Assembly (NCBI GenBank): GCA_001464455.1
Contig: LNEI01000016.1
Coordinates: forward strand, 1-64,000
From: Acidobacteria bacterium Ga0077534
GTDB taxonomy: Bacteria; Acidobacteriota; Blastocatellia; Pyrinomonadales; Pyrinomonadaceae
DNA length: 64,000 bases
Direction: 5' to 3'
Positions 30,515 to 40,755 of the stretch are shown here, in pieces (the stretch's first letter is position 1; every line of letters starts with the position of its first letter). A program made the translations under genes and the position numbers. The notes under the pieces are model-generated. The model was given only the letters and a program-made list of their open reading frames with translations, searched no databases and was not told the origin of the DNA.

Positions 30515-32467
30515 TTATTCTTCGTCTTCCCTAAGTTTTTCGAGAACCGATAGATCTTCGAGTGTGGTTACATCACCTGCGACCTTGCCGCCACCCGCGA
30601 TCTCGCGTAACAGTCGCCGCATTATTTTGCCCGAGCGGGTTTTGGGCAGCATATCGGTAAACCGTATATCGTCCGGCTTAGCCAGCGAGCCGATCTCTTT
30701 TGCTACGTGAGCACGAAGTTCATTTTTGAGGTCCTCGCCGCCTGTTCGTCCGCCTTCGAGCGTAACAAATGCCGATATTGCCTGGCCCTTAATATCATCC
30801 GGGCGGCCTACGGCCGCGGCCTCTGCAACCGCTTCGTGCGATACAAGTGCCGATTCGATCTCAGCCGTTCCTAGTCGGTGGCCACTGACGTTTATTACGT
30901 CATCGACGCGGCCCATTATCCAGAAATATCCGTGCTCATCACGCCGAGCTCCGTCGCCAGCAAAGTAGAAGCCCGGGATCTCAGACCAATAAGCCTGTTT
31001 ATAACGCTCGTCATCGCCCCAAAGCGTGCGAAGCATCGAAGGCCATGGGTGAGTTGCGACGAGGTAACCGCCCTCGTTAACACCGACCGGCTTTCCGGCT
31101 TTGGTCACGACGTCGAGCAGAATGCCTGGGATCGGCCGGGTTGCGGTTCCGGGCGTAGTTGGCGTCGCACCAGGCAAAGGGCTGATCATTATCGACCCAG
31201 TTTCGGTCTGCCACCAGGTGTCGACGATCGGGCATTTTTCCTTACCGATAACCTCGTGATACCACATCCATGCTTCCGGATTTATGGGCTCGCCGACTGT
31301 TCCGAGCAATCGCAGACTCGAAAGATCGTGCTTGAGCGGATACTGCTCGCCCCATTTTATAAAAGCCCGGATCGCGGTCGGGGCGGTGTAAAAGATAGTG
31401 ACTTTGTGCCGCTCAATGATATCCCAAAACCGGTCGAAATCAGGGAAATTTGGAGCACCTTCGTACATCATCACCGTCGCACCGTTCGCGAGCGGGCCGT
31501 AAACGACGTAGCTGTGCCCGGTTACCCAGCCGATGTCGGCGGTGCACCAATAGACATCTTCATCTTTCAGGTCAAAGACGATCTTCGCGGTGTACGCGGC
31601 CTGAGTGAGGTAGCCGCCGGTTGTGTGCAGGATGCCTTTCGGCTTTCCGGTCGTGCCGGAGGTGTAAAGTATGTAAAGTGGATGCTCGCTGTCGAGCGGC
31701 TCGGCCGGGCAATCGCCATTGACGGTTTGGCCGAGTTCATGCCACCAGTGATCGCGTCCGGGCTTCATTTTCACTTCCGAACCAGTTCTTCTATAAACGA
31801 CCACGTGTTTGACCGTTGGACAATGAACAACGGCTTCGTCGACGACCTTTTTGAGTTTGATCTCCGAACCACGCCGATAGCCGCCATCAGCTGTGACGAT
31901 AACCTTGCACCCGCCATCGATCACGCGGTCGCGGATCGCATCAGCGGAAAATCCGCCAAAGATCACTGTGTGTGTCGCTCCGATCCGTGCACATGCGAGC
32001 ATGGCGATCGCGAGTTCCGGTACAAGCGGCATGTATAGAGCAACGCGGTCCCCGGTCTCGACTCCCAGCTTTTTCAGAATATTGGCAAAACGACAAACCT
32101 CGCCATGAAGCTGTAAATACGTTAGAGTGCGCACCTCGCCGGTTTCACCCTCCCAGACAAATGCCGCTTTGTTCTTCCGCCAGGTCGTCAGATGGCGGTC
32201 AAGGCAGTTGTAAGAAATGTTGATCTTGCCGCCGACAAACCATTTGGCGAACGGCTCGTTCCATTCGAGCACCGTGTCCCATTTCTTGAACCATTCAAGG
32301 CTCTCGGCCTGCTTCGCCCAAAACGCTTCAGGATCGGCCGCAGCCTCTTCATAGAGCTGTTCGTATTCGGTAAAGCTTTTGATATGAGCGTTTGAGGCGA
32401 ACTCCGGTGGGGGATAAAAAAGTCGGCTTTCCTGCAGAGTTGATTCAATGGCGATTGCTTCTGACAT
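30515..32467 (-). CDS. acs: Acetyl-coenzyme A synthetase
   Basis: The 650-residue AMP-forming enzyme has the P-loop-like [19 protein letters not shown], the [10 protein letters not shown] motif and the C-terminal PKTRSGK614-IMRRL, where the Lys is the regulatory acetylation site in well-studied homologues. It activates acetate to acetyl-CoA. Length equals E. coli Acs. It lies 43 bases upstream of mtnB on the same strand, so read-through is possible, although the functions are unrelated. Confidence 0.97.
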   Translation of the reverse strand: MSEAIAIESTLQESRLFYPPPEFASNAHIKSFTEYEQLYEEAAADPEAFWAKQAESLEWFKKWDTVLEWNEPFAKWFVGGKINISYNCLDRHLTTWRKNKAAFVWEGETGEVRTLTYLQLHGEVCRFANILKKLGVETGDRVALYMPLVPELAIAMLACARIGATHTVIFGGFSADAIRDRVIDGGCKVIVTADGGYRRGSEIKLKKVVDEAVVHCPTVKHVVVYRRTGSEVKMKPGRDHWWHELGQTVNGDCPAEPLDSEHPLYILYTSGTTGKPKGILHTTGGYLTQAAYTAKIVFDLKDEDVYWCTADIGWVTGHSYVVYGPLANGATVMMYEGAPNFPDFDRFWDIIERHKVTIFYTAPTAIRAFIKWGEQYPLKHDLSSLRLLGTVGEPINPEAWMWYHEVIGKEKCPIVDTWWQTETGSIMISPLPGATPTTPGTATRPIPGILLDVVTKAGKPVGVNEGGYLVATHPWPSMLRTLWGDDERYKQAYWSEIPGFYFAGDGARRDEHGYFWIMGRVDDVINVSGHRLGTAEIESALVSHEAVAEAAAVGRPDDIKGQAISAFVTLEGGRTGGEDLKNELRAHVAKEIGSLAKPDDIRFTDMLPKTRSGKIMRRLLREIAGGGKVAGDVTTLEDLSVLEKLREDEE

Positions 32468-32541
32468 AGTTTCAAGTATAAGTTATTCGAGAAGCAGGTC
32501 GAAAAACAAGCTGGTGATCGGTGTGAAAGGAGTTATTTTTG

Positions 32542-35037
32542 ATGAATCGTAGAGATGTTGTTTCGCTATTGACTAAACCATTTTTGCTCGCGCTATTCAT
32601 TGGTGCTTTTAGCATTCACTCGCTGGCCGCTTGGCAGAACGTCGGGCGGGTAACTGGCGTTTCGAAGCCAAATGGCAAAAGCGTCGTCCTGACAACCTCG
32701 AGCCGGGCAAAGGTTTTGATCGAGTTCATTGAACTAAACGTAGTTCGTGTCCGGGTGGCTCCGACAGGTGTCTTTGAGCGCGATCTTTCGTATGCGATCG
32801 ACTACGGACGTGACCGCCACTCGCCATTAGTGACGGTGACGCAGACGGCTTCAACCGTGACGCTGACGTCGGCGGCTGGGGTAAAGGTTATCATCGCTAG
32901 ATCATCATTCGCGGTGCGAGTAACCGACGAAAACGGAGCGACGGTTCTGCAGAACGATCCTGCCAACCCAACAATGTTCCACACGCGTTCGGGTGAGGTT
33001 CAGACATCAATGCTACGTCCTAGCGAGGTCGAGACCTATTACGGTTTTGGTGAAAAAGCTTTTCCCGAGATGTCGAGAAACGGCAAGTTCATCGTCAACT
33101 GGAACACCGACACATTCGCCTATCCGATCGGAACCGACCCGATCTATCAGACCATTCCGTTTTTCACCGCTCTTTATCGCGGAAAAGCCTACGGTCTGTT
33201 TTTCAACAACACCTTCCGGTCGTGGTTTGATATGGGAGCTCGTTCGCCGGAGCGGTATTCGTTCGGGGCAAGCGGCGGTGAACTGGATTATTTCGTGTTC
33301 ACAGGCGGCAAGGAGCGTTCTCCGAAAAAGGTTCTGGCTGACTATTCGGAGTTGACCGGCAAAACGCCTTTACCTCCGATATGGGCACTCGGCAATCACC
33401 AGTCGCGATGGTCGTATTTCCCGGACTCGCGGGTTCGCGAGATAGCTGATGGTTTTCGAAAAAGAAAGATCCCCGCCGATGTTATCTACCTCGATATCGA
33501 CTACATGGACGAATACCGCGTCTTCACATGGGATAAAAAACGATTTCCCGACCCGCCAAAGCTCATTTCGGATCTCAAGAAAGACGGATTTCAGACGGTT
33601 CTTATCATCGATCCAGGTATAAAGGTCGACCCGAACTACTCAGTATATTCTGAAGGTTCAAAGAAAGGCATGTTCATGAAAAACCCGGATGGAACCGAAC
33701 TACACCGCGACGTCTGGCCGAAGGCAAGTGCATTTCCCGACTTTACCGACCCAAAAGCACGCGATTGGTTCGCCGATCAATACAAAATGCATGTGGACGA
33801 GGGCGTAGCCGGGTACTGGAACGACATGAATGAGCCCGGCGTCTTCGTGACAGAGCAGACCGAGCGGCCCGAGATATTTCATCATCCGGAAAAAACATTT
33901 CCTTACAACACGCCGCACAAAGGCGATGGCCTGCCCGACACGCATCGGCGTTATCACAACGTTTACGGGATGCAGATGGCGAGATCTACTTTTGAGGGAA
34001 TCAAGCGTCTGGTGCCGGAGAAGCGTCCATTCGTTTTGACGCGTGCGGGTTTCGCCGGGATCCAACGATTTTCGGCGGTGTGGACAGGCGACAATTACGC
34101 GAGTTGGGACCACCTGGCGATGTCGATCCCGATGCTTGCTAACTTGAGCGTTTCGGGTGTGCCGTTTGTTGGCGGGGACGTTGGCGGATTCCAGGACCGC
34201 CCCAGCCCCGAACTATACGCACGCTGGATGCAGGCTTCGGCTCTGACGCCGTTTTTCAGGTCGCATTCGGTCGGCTGGGCCGGTGACAAGGAGCCTTGGG
34301 AATTCGGTGACGAGGTGACGGCGATCAACCGCTCGTCCGTCGAACTGCGGTATCGGTTTCTGCCTTACCTTTATTCACTTTTCCGTGAGCACGAGCGGTC
34401 AGGGGCACCGGTTATGCGGCCTCTTTGGTATGAGTTTTCCGACGATCCAAAAACCTACATCATTTCCGATCAGTACCTTGTTGGCAGCGATCTGATGGTG
34501 ACTCCGGTCGTGAAGGATGGAATTCGAGCCCGGCACATCTATCTGCCAGCCGGAACCGAATGGGTCAACTGGTGGACCGGCGAAAAGCTCGAGGGCGGCA
34601 AGCAGCATTTTGTCCAGACACCGCTCAACAGGTTCCCGATATTTGCCCGAGCGGGTTCGATGTTCCCACTTCAGGATGTCATCCAGCACACTGGCGAAAT
34701 GCCCAATTCGCCGCTGACGCTCACCGTGATCGCCGGGATAACTCCCGAAAAACCTGCAGTCGCGATGCTGTTTGAAGATGCTGGCGAGGGTTTTGGGTAC
34801 AGGCAAAACGCCTGGAGCGAAACGCGGTTTGAACATCGTCCCGGCACAGTGACGATCAAGCGAACAGGCGATTTTAAGGGGCAGCGGCTCAAATTTGTCG
34901 AAGTCATCGGGATAACCGCGAAACCTAAACAAATGCTCGCAGATGGCCGCGAGACGAACTTTACCTTCGATGAAGCTTCAAAAAGGCTAAAGGCGGAGGT
35001 TCCCGAAGGCGTTAAAGAGCTTAGGTTGATCCGATAG
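32542..35037 (+). CDS. Secreted GH31 alpha-glucosidase-like enzyme
   Basis: The 831-residue protein has a signal peptide (LLALFIGAFSIHSLAAW) and the GH31 domain order: N-terminal beta-sandwich (VETYYGFGEKAF), TIM barrel with PPIWALGNHQSRWSYF, the nucleophile motif WND428-MNEPG and the acid/base WTGD517-NYASWDHL, then C-terminal sandwiches. Most such enzymes are alpha-glucosidases or alpha-xylosidases; the specific linkage is not visible. Start ATG 32542 (a TTG directly before it belongs to the leader) after AAAGGAG. It is divergent from acs and next to a LacI-controlled sugar locus. Confidence 0.92.
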   Translation: MNRRDVVSLLTKPFLLALFIGAFSIHSLAAWQNVGRVTGVSKPNGKSVVLTTSSRAKVLIEFIELNVVRVRVAPTGVFERDLSYAIDYGRDRHSPLVTVTQTASTVTLTSAAGVKVIIARSSFAVRVTDENGATVLQNDPANPTMFHTRSGEVQTSMLRPSEVETYYGFGEKAFPEMSRNGKFIVNWNTDTFAYPIGTDPIYQTIPFFTALYRGKAYGLFFNNTFRSWFDMGARSPERYSFGASGGELDYFVFTGGKERSPKKVLADYSELTGKTPLPPIWALGNHQSRWSYFPDSRVREIADGFRKRKIPADVIYLDIDYMDEYRVFTWDKKRFPDPPKLISDLKKDGFQTVLIIDPGIKVDPNYSVYSEGSKKGMFMKNPDGTELHRDVWPKASAFPDFTDPKARDWFADQYKMHVDEGVAGYWNDMNEPGVFVTEQTERPEIFHHPEKTFPYNTPHKGDGLPDTHRRYHNVYGMQMARSTFEGIKRLVPEKRPFVLTRAGFAGIQRFSAVWTGDNYASWDHLAMSIPMLANLSVSGVPFVGGDVGGFQDRPSPELYARWMQASALTPFFRSHSVGWAGDKEPWEFGDEVTAINRSSVELRYRFLPYLYSLFREHERSGAPVMRPLWYEFSDDPKTYIISDQYLVGSDLMVTPVVKDGIRARHIYLPAGTEWVNWWTGEKLEGGKQHFVQTPLNRFPIFARAGSMFPLQDVIQHTGEMPNSPLTLTVIAGITPEKPAVAMLFEDAGEGFGYRQNAWSETRFEHRPGTVTIKRTGDFKGQRLKFVEVIGITAKPKQMLADGRETNFTFDEASKRLKAEVPEGVKELRLIR

Positions 35038-35076
35038 ATCCTCGGAAGTCTTGCGTCGGTCAAGCCAGTCGATCGA

Positions 35077-35748
35077 TCACTTCAGGTGGGGAAGAACCGC
35101 GGCTCGCAGCACGTCGTAACCCTTTCGACTCAGATGCAGTCCGTCGGCAACGAAAAGGTCAGTGGCGGGCTTCGAACCATTTGGGCCTAGCATCTTTTCC
35201 GAGATATCTGCGAATCGAACATTCTTCCGCCTGCTTGCTTCCTCGCGGATCAGGTCGTTGCCCCGTTTCATTTCGGGCCAGATCGACCAGCGGAGAATAC
35301 TGGGCTTCATCGAAATAAAGATGATCCGAGTCTTCGGAAGATTCTTATCGCGGAAATCGACTAGAGCCTTGAAATCGGCGAGAGCGTTTTCCGCCGATTC
35401 CTTTGCCTCGATGTCGTTCTCGCCCGAATAAACGACGATCGTTTTGGGCTTGTACGGAAGCAGGATCTGAGGAGAAAAATAAACCAGGTCGTCGAGTCGT
35501 GAGCCCCCGAAGCCGCGATTGATAACGTTGTGATCCGGAAAATCCGTCCGCAGCCCAACCCAGAGGCGTATCGTGGAGCTGCCAGCGAAGACTACTGGAT
35601 CCTTTGGAGGAGTTTGACGACGGTCAATGTCAGCAAACTCCGCCATATCGCGTTCCCATTCCTTTGCCCTCGTGTAGCCACGATCCTGACTCGCGATAGA
35701 CAGAACAACTGTTACTAGAAAAATACTTGCAAGAAAAAACCTGGTCAT
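35077..35748 (-). CDS. Secreted SGNH/GDSL hydrolase
   Basis: The 223-residue protein has a signal peptide (FFLASIFLVTVVLSIAS) and the SGNH blocks VFAGSSTIRLW (Ser nucleophile), INRGFGGS (Gly), VVYSGENDIEAK (Asn) and VADGLHLSRKGY (Asp/His). These enzymes remove acyl groups from carbohydrates or lipids. Its start overlaps the stop of the lacI gene (35745-35748), so it is in the regulator's operon. Possibly a carbohydrate esterase serving the locus; that is inference. Confidence 0.88.
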   Translation of the reverse strand: MTRFFLASIFLVTVVLSIASQDRGYTRAKEWERDMAEFADIDRRQTPPKDPVVFAGSSTIRLWVGLRTDFPDHNVINRGFGGSRLDDLVYFSPQILLPYKPKTIVVYSGENDIEAKESAENALADFKALVDFRDKNLPKTRIIFISMKPSILRWSIWPEMKRGNDLIREEASRRKNVRFADISEKMLGPNGSKPATDLFVADGLHLSRKGYDVLRAAVLPHLK

Positions 35749-36821
35749 AAAGCAGAAACTCGTGAAGTCGATTGTCTTACGACGATAGTAGGCTCGACGC
35801 TAACCGTCTTCGGTGCGTCGCCATTAGGCTCTCCACCCAGGCGTTTAAGCAGTGTCCGGGCGGCAAGATTTCCCATCTCAAAAAGCGGCTGACGAATCGT
35901 CGTCAAAGCCGGATTATGGAATGCCGCCGCGTAAATATCGTCAAATCCCAGTACAGAAACATCCGCGGGAACACGAAGCCCCATTTCTTCGAGGGCCCGA
36001 ATGGCTCCGATAGCGGAAATATCGTTAAATGCGAGAACCGCCGTAAATCTCTCGCCGCGAGCCAAAAGCGATCGCATTGCTGAATAGCCGATCTCGGGGG
36101 ATGGAGAATCTCCCAGCAGCTGCACGGTTAGTTTCGGGTCTAATGAAATGCCGCGCTTTCTGGCGGCTTCATTCATAGTTTCCCACCGGATCGCCGTATC
36201 CGAGCTAAAATCCTGTCCCTTGATCGCCGCTATCTGCCGGTGTCCGAGGTTGTAAAGATGCCCGACGGCGAGTTCAGCTGCGTGCTGATGGTTTAGCACG
36301 ACATTGGTAACGCCGTCCATCTCCTCATGGCCGGAAACATTTACGATCGGCAGAGCAGGCTGGAATCTTATTGGCGTATCGACTGCTATTATTCCTTCGA
36401 CCTGACGTTCGACCAGAACACGCGGAAGGCGCTCCAGCAGGTCATCGCGATGTAGATGGCTGGCGGTCAGGTAAAAATACTCGGCGGTCGAAAGTGCGGA
36501 CTCGACCCCGTTCAGCACCATTGCCGAATAGCCGTCGCTAAGCTCCGGTACGAGTACGCCGATCGTATTCGTCTTTTGAACGCGAAGTGATCGGGCGAGA
36601 TAGTTTGGCCGGTAATTTAACTCGCGAGCCCCGTCAAATATCCTCTTCTTTGTCTCTGCCGGGATCGAGACCGCTTGCGGCGAGTCGTTCAAGACGAGCG
36701 ACAGAGTCGTCGGCGAGAGCCCGAGATGGAGAGCAAGATCCTTCAAACTCACTGGATCGCCGTTTGGTGGTTGAGTATGTTTTGGTTTTGTGGGCTCTTT
36801 TCCGGTTTTCGGCATCGCCAA
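35745..36821 (-). CDS. LacI-family transcriptional regulator
   Basis: The 358-residue protein has the N-terminal HTH (about residues 23-45, VSLKDLALHLGLSPTTLSLV), the hinge LNYRPNYLARSLR that inserts at the central CG of operators, and a periplasmic-binding-protein-like effector domain (GVLVPELSDGYSAMVLNGVE, VSVLGFDDIYAAAFHNPAL). It is divergent from the first TonB-dependent receptor. LacI-type sites with central CG occur at both receptor promoters (37023-37038, 40756-40784), making these its likely targets. It is followed by the SGNH hydrolase gene with a 4-base overlap. Confidence 0.93.
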   Translation of the reverse strand: MAMPKTGKEPTKPKHTQPPNGDPVSLKDLALHLGLSPTTLSLVLNDSPQAVSIPAETKKRIFDGARELNYRPNYLARSLRVQKTNTIGVLVPELSDGYSAMVLNGVESALSTAEYFYLTASHLHRDDLLERLPRVLVERQVEGIIAVDTPIRFQPALPIVNVSGHEEMDGVTNVVLNHQHAAELAVGHLYNLGHRQIAAIKGQDFSSDTAIRWETMNEAARKRGISLDPKLTVQLLGDSPSPEIGYSAMRSLLARGERFTAVLAFNDISAIGAIRALEEMGLRVPADVSVLGFDDIYAAAFHNPALTTIRQPLFEMGNLAARTLLKRLGGEPNGDAPKTVSVEPTIVVRQSTSRVSAL

Positions 36822-36879
36822 GATGTTGGCATATTCCTAGCCGTAGTTTCAACTCGATCGACGATTGACGGCCTGTCAA

Positions 36880-36894
36880 ATTGGTCAAACCAAT
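36880..36894. promoter_or_regulatory. ATTGG-N5-CCAAT palindrome (site 1)
   Basis: A 15-base palindrome ATTGGTCAAACCAAT lies 58 bases upstream of lacI. Same arms and spacing recur at 40656-40670 and 59572-59586. The inner TTGGTNNNACCAA resembles FadR-type GntR sites, but the protein is unknown. Confidence 0.6.
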
Positions 36895-36986
36895 AAATCG
36901 GAAGCCTGATCTTCGCGAAAGCGAGGCAAATGCTCAACAAAAACTAAAACCGCAGTTTCCCGTCATTTCGGCATTGCATTCTTTAG

Positions 36987-37017
36987 TTGACAACAGGAAG
37001 TTACAAGGTGCTAAATA
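36987..37017 (+). promoter_or_regulatory. Promoter of TonB receptor 1
   Basis: TTGACA (36987-36992) with TAAATA (37012-37017) at 19 bp, or CTAAAT (37011-37016) at 18 bp. The operator at 37023 overlaps the predicted transcription start, as in promoter 2. Confidence 0.6.
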
Positions 37018-37022
37018 AACGT

Positions 37023-37038
37023 ACTAAAACGATTTACT
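37023..37038. promoter_or_regulatory. LacI-type operator at TonB receptor 1
   Basis: ACTAAAACGATTTACT, a pseudo-palindrome centred on CG, the LacI-family hallmark. Sixteen-base sites of consensus ASTAAAACGATTTAST occur three times in the window, only at the two receptor promoters. Confidence 0.75.
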
Positions 37039-37129
37039 GCACGGTAAACGAATTTCAAAGCACTCGTCGGTTAGTTCTCAAGATCATTCGATTGACTCGA
37101 GAATGAGACCAAGATCAAGGAGGACCTTC

Positions 37130-40100
37130 ATGTTTCGATCTCACCTAAGGCTTGTTAGCCTTTTCGCAAGTTTTCTTTTTCTTATTGTATTAGCGACTAC
37201 GAGCCACGCTCAGTTTAGAGCAGGTGTTCAGGGAACTGTAACGGATGGCGGCGGCGGAACTGTGGCTGGTGCGACTGTGACGCTCACCAACAAAGAAACC
37301 AATCAGGCTCAAAAAACTCAGACGAGCAATGAAGGGTTCTACAGGTTTACAAACCTTGCTCCGGGGCTTTATGCCGTTTCCGTCGAGCAGCAGGGGTTTA
37401 AGAAACGTGTAGTCGATAACGTTCAGGTCGATGCAGAGTCGATCAAAGGGCAGGATATTGCACTGGAGGCAGGCGTCATCAGCGAGACCGTGACGGTTCA
37501 AGCCGAGGATCTGGCTCTCCAAACTGAGGATGCGAACATTCGCAAGACGATCAGTACAGAAGAGGTTCTTCGTCTGCCACAGGCGGGACGCGACCCTTAT
37601 GAGCTGGCGAGACTTGCACCTGGGGTTTTTGGTGCGGGGGCTCGTAGTGCTGGTGGCGATTCGGTTCTGTTACCAAACACGAGCGGCCCTGGCGGTTCAA
37701 ACAATTCTATTTTCCAGACTGAGAATGCACAGCCTATATCGGCGAATGGCCAGCGTGTCTCGGCAAACAACTACCAGATTGACGGCACTAGCGTAAATAG
37801 CCAAACGTGGGGCGGTGCGGCGGTTATTACGCCGAGCCAGGAAAGTGTTAAGGAAGTTCAAGTTACCTCCAGTACTTACTCGGCAGAAGACGGCCGCAAC
37901 AGCGGGGCTCAGATCCGCGTTGTTTCTCAGAACGGAACTAATCAGTGGCACGGGAGCGGCTTTTTCAAGATCAATGATCCGTCGCTCAATGCCTTCAACA
38001 AGTTTTACGGAGCCGCCGGGGCACCGACGCTGCCAACGCGTGTTGAGCGAAAGTTCAAAACATTTGGCGGTAGTTTTGGTGGTCCGATAGTTAAGGACAA
38101 GCTTTTTTTCTTCTTTTCGTACGAAGGTTTAGAAGAGAACAGTTCCAACACGTTCGATGCCCTTATCGATACCGAATCGTTTCGAAGCGGGATCATCGCA
38201 GCCCGACCAAATACGGTAACATCGCGGATTTTATCGGCTCCGGGGGTGGCACCTCGCGTGTCTTCGGTCCTGACTCGGACATGTGCAACTGCGGGCATTA
38301 ACATTCCTTGCCAGGCGGTCGGAAATGGTTTCGACATCGGCTCTATCACAGGAACGTATGGGACGTATGTCCCGCTAGGACTCAATTCCGGCGGTGGATT
38401 TGACGGGATCGCAGATCTTCAGTTTGCGCAGCTAACGGCTCCGAAGACTTTCAGCGGTAACCAGTATTTTACGCGGCTTGATTATCAGGCGACTCAGAAA
38501 GACAAGATCGCTTTCTCGTCCTTTATCGTTCCCACAACCGCATTTACATCCGACACAAGTGCTCAGGCACGTCCGATGGCCGACATAAATTCCGAGCGTT
38601 TAAGCTACGCGGTCGCTTTCATCTACACGCGGAACATATCGTCGACGATGGTGAATGAGGCCCGGTTCAACATAACGAGGTGGGGATATGACGAGACGGA
38701 ATCAAATCCGCTGGCCGATTTCGGCCTGCCGCGGGTCGAGATCGAAGGGATCTATGGCGACCGCTTGCGTTACGGAGCTCCGCGAAGCCCAAATACGCCG
38801 GGTGTGATCACCGAGAAACAGTTTGACATCAGGGACAACCTCACCAAGATCCGGGGCAATCACGTCCTCAAGTTTGGCGGCGAGTATCGTCGCGACCTAA
38901 ACAATAATGGGGAACCAGGTGGCGCACGTCCACTGTACTCGTTCGTTCGACCCTGGAATTTTGCAAATGGAACGCCGATCTTCCAAACGATCACCGCTGA
39001 CCAAACGGGTACGCCGGCAACAAACGATACAAAGTTTACGACCAGCGAGTTAGCGTTCTTTGTCCAAAACGACTGGAAGGTGCGGCCTAACTTCACGCTG
39101 AACCTGGGCTTGCGTTGGTCGTACTATTCGCCGATAACGGCGAGTGACGGCGCCCTCGGCAACCTCGTTCCGGATGCGAACGGCGGCTTGGCGGGAGCAA
39201 AGATCTCAACGGATAAGCTCTTCTACAAGAAAGATCTCAACAATTTTGGCCCGCAAATAGGTTTTGCGTGGAGCCCTCAGTATTTCGCAAATAAACTAGT
39301 CATCCGCGGCGGCGGCGGCATCGGTTATGACCGTCTCCCAAATGCTCTCCTCGCTAATGCCCGGCGTAATCCGCCAAATGGATTTAACTTTGGAATTTGT
39401 TGCGGTACTTCGACGAGTGATTTTGGAACGCCATTTGTTGGAGGCCAGATCGCGTACGTAGCAAGCACGAACGGCACTATCTCAGGCTATCCGCGTAATC
39501 CATTCCTCGGGGGCGGAACAAACGCTACAAATGGGCTTCCCAACAACGGCTCGATCGAAATTTACGCCTCGCCGCAGGAACTGCCGACGGCGTACGTTTA
39601 TCGATATTCGCTTGAGGCTCAGTACGAATTGCCCCTGAGCATGGTTGCGACTCTCGGCTATCAGGGAAGCGCGAGCCGACATTTTGTGCGGATCCTGCCG
39701 CTTCACATCACGGGGCCGTCGACAAATCCGGCGATCTTCGCCGCTTACTACGCCAGCCCTGACGTTAACGCAAATTACAACGCGATGATCGCTCGTTTGC
39801 AAGGGCGGTTTATGAAGCAGGTTAGCTTCGACGTTAATTACCGCTTCAGCAAGAGCATCGACACTGTCTCGTTCGAAGGGCCGACAGGGGCGACGAATCA
39901 AAGTTTCCCGGTTGATCAGAGCGAAGAGCGCGGGCCGTCGGATTTTGACGTGAAACACAACATCACTGGCTCGGCCTTGTGGGAACTGCCATTCTTCAAC
40001 AACCGCAGTGACTGGAAAGGTAAGGTTTTTGGCGGATTCCAGATCAACGCGATCATCACGCATCACACGGGATTCCCTTGGACACCGAAAGCATTTGGAT

Positions 40101-40588
40101 GTCTGCTCGGAACGACGACCAATAACTTCTGCGATCCACGTCCGTTAAGCTACACGGGACAGCAGCCTCTCTCGAATTCGAACGATAACTTTCTTTCGGC
40201 GGGCGGTATTTTTCCGAATGCTTACATTCCGGGTGCTAACTGTAATGTTGCGCCGGGCTGCAACCGGTACTTCAATACTGTGATCCCATTCAATGCCCCT
40301 CCTTTCGCAAACCGACCGGGAATCGGTAGAAATGTATTTCGCGGACCGAAATATACTTCGCTCGACATGGCGTTTGCGAAATCCTTCGGGCTGCCGAACA
40401 CGGGATTCATGGGCGAAAATGCCAAGGTCGATCTCCGGTTCAATTTCTTCAACATCTTGAACACCTTGAATCTCGCTCCGTTCAATTCGAACTCCGATCC
40501 GACTCGCATTGCTCTGGCGTCTTTTGGTAAGGCTACTTCAGCTCTCGCAGGTAGGACTGGGGAGTTTCAGATAAGACTGAGCTTCTGA
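37130..40588 (+). CDS. TonB-dependent receptor, Oar-like (receptor 1)
   Basis: The 1152-residue protein has a signal peptide (SHLRLVSLFASFLFLIVLAT, cleavage after SHA-Q), a carboxypeptidase-regulatory-like domain (GVQGTVTDGGGGTVAGATVT), a plug domain (STEEVLRLPQAGRDPYELAR) and a large outer-membrane barrel ending in the aromatic C-terminal FQIRLSF. It should import an oligosaccharide or other bulky ligand with TonB energy. ATG 37130 is chosen because AAGGAGG lies seven bases upstream; an in-frame ATG at 37103 is rejected. It is closely related to receptor 2 downstream. Confidence 0.92.
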   Translation: MFRSHLRLVSLFASFLFLIVLATTSHAQFRAGVQGTVTDGGGGTVAGATVTLTNKETNQAQKTQTSNEGFYRFTNLAPGLYAVSVEQQGFKKRVVDNVQVDAESIKGQDIALEAGVISETVTVQAEDLALQTEDANIRKTISTEEVLRLPQAGRDPYELARLAPGVFGAGARSAGGDSVLLPNTSGPGGSNNSIFQTENAQPISANGQRVSANNYQIDGTSVNSQTWGGAAVITPSQESVKEVQVTSSTYSAEDGRNSGAQIRVVSQNGTNQWHGSGFFKINDPSLNAFNKFYGAAGAPTLPTRVERKFKTFGGSFGGPIVKDKLFFFFSYEGLEENSSNTFDALIDTESFRSGIIAARPNTVTSRILSAPGVAPRVSSVLTRTCATAGINIPCQAVGNGFDIGSITGTYGTYVPLGLNSGGGFDGIADLQFAQLTAPKTFSGNQYFTRLDYQATQKDKIAFSSFIVPTTAFTSDTSAQARPMADINSERLSYAVAFIYTRNISSTMVNEARFNITRWGYDETESNPLADFGLPRVEIEGIYGDRLRYGAPRSPNTPGVITEKQFDIRDNLTKIRGNHVLKFGGEYRRDLNNNGEPGGARPLYSFVRPWNFANGTPIFQTITADQTGTPATNDTKFTTSELAFFVQNDWKVRPNFTLNLGLRWSYYSPITASDGALGNLVPDANGGLAGAKISTDKLFYKKDLNNFGPQIGFAWSPQYFANKLVIRGGGGIGYDRLPNALLANARRNPPNGFNFGICCGTSTSDFGTPFVGGQIAYVASTNGTISGYPRNPFLGGGTNATNGLPNNGSIEIYASPQELPTAYVYRYSLEAQYELPLSMVATLGYQGSASRHFVRILPLHITGPSTNPAIFAAYYASPDVNANYNAMIARLQGRFMKQVSFDVNYRFSKSIDTVSFEGPTGATNQSFPVDQSEERGPSDFDVKHNITGSALWELPFFNNRSDWKGKVFGGFQINAIITHHTGFPWTPKAFGCLLGTTTNNFCDPRPLSYTGQQPLSNSNDNFLSAGGIFPNAYIPGANCNVAPGCNRYFNTVIPFNAPPFANRPGIGRNVFRGPKYTSLDMAFAKSFGLPNTGFMGENAKVDLRFNFFNILNTLNLAPFNSNSDPTRIALASFGKATSALAGRTGEFQIRLSF

Positions 40589-40639
40589 TCATCGAGGGCG
40601 GCCGGCATCCGTGTCGCCGTATCTGCTAGCTAAATAGTT

Positions 40640-40686
40640 GATAAATAACCGCTAAATTGGTCAGTCCAATCTAGCGGTTATTTATC
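40640..40686. terminator. Hairpin after receptor 1, terminator-like
   Basis: GATAAATAACCGCTA (40640-40654) and TAGCGGTTATTTATC (40672-40686) are exact inverted repeats; the loop itself is the ATTGG-TCAGT-CCAAT palindrome. The right arm is T-rich but there is no clean T-run, so termination is likely but not certain, and the site may double as a protein-binding site. Confidence 0.65.
40656..40670. promoter_or_regulatory. ATTGG-N5-CCAAT palindrome (site 2)
   Basis: ATTGGTCAGTCCAAT sits in the loop of the larger hairpin, 227 bases upstream of receptor 2. Same arm sequence and spacing as sites 1 and 3. Confidence 0.55.
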
Positions 40687-40719
40687 TAGAATTATTGTTA
40701 AAAGTAGCCCAATTATCTC

Positions 40720-40749
40720 TTGACATCTAATTTTGAGCGGTGCTATAAG
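40720..40749 (+). promoter_or_regulatory. Promoter of TonB receptor 2
   Basis: TTGACA (40720-40725) and TATAAG (40744-40749) with an 18-bp spacer. The start point would fall at about 40756, exactly where the first operator begins. Confidence 0.75.
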
Positions 40750-40755
40750 ATTTAT

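Larger units (their letters stand above)
36822..37129. promoter_or_regulatory. Divergent regulatory region lacI / TonB receptor 1
   Basis: The 308-bp region has no gene. It holds an ATTGG-TCAAA-CCAAT palindrome (36880-36894) close to the lacI start, a promoter for the receptor (36987-37017), a LacI-type operator (37023-37038) and the ribosome binding site AAGGAGG (37117-37123). Confidence 0.75.

Noticed and set aside
30878-32038. A 386-codon open frame on the plus strand
   Set aside because: It lies entirely antisense to acs, a full-length, well-conserved gene; its protein looks like random reading of the opposite strand and has no recognisable domain.
37103-37129. Earlier start for TonB receptor 1
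   Set aside because: ATG 37130 has a perfect AAGGAGG at the right distance and begins the signal peptide; the upstream ATG precedes that site.
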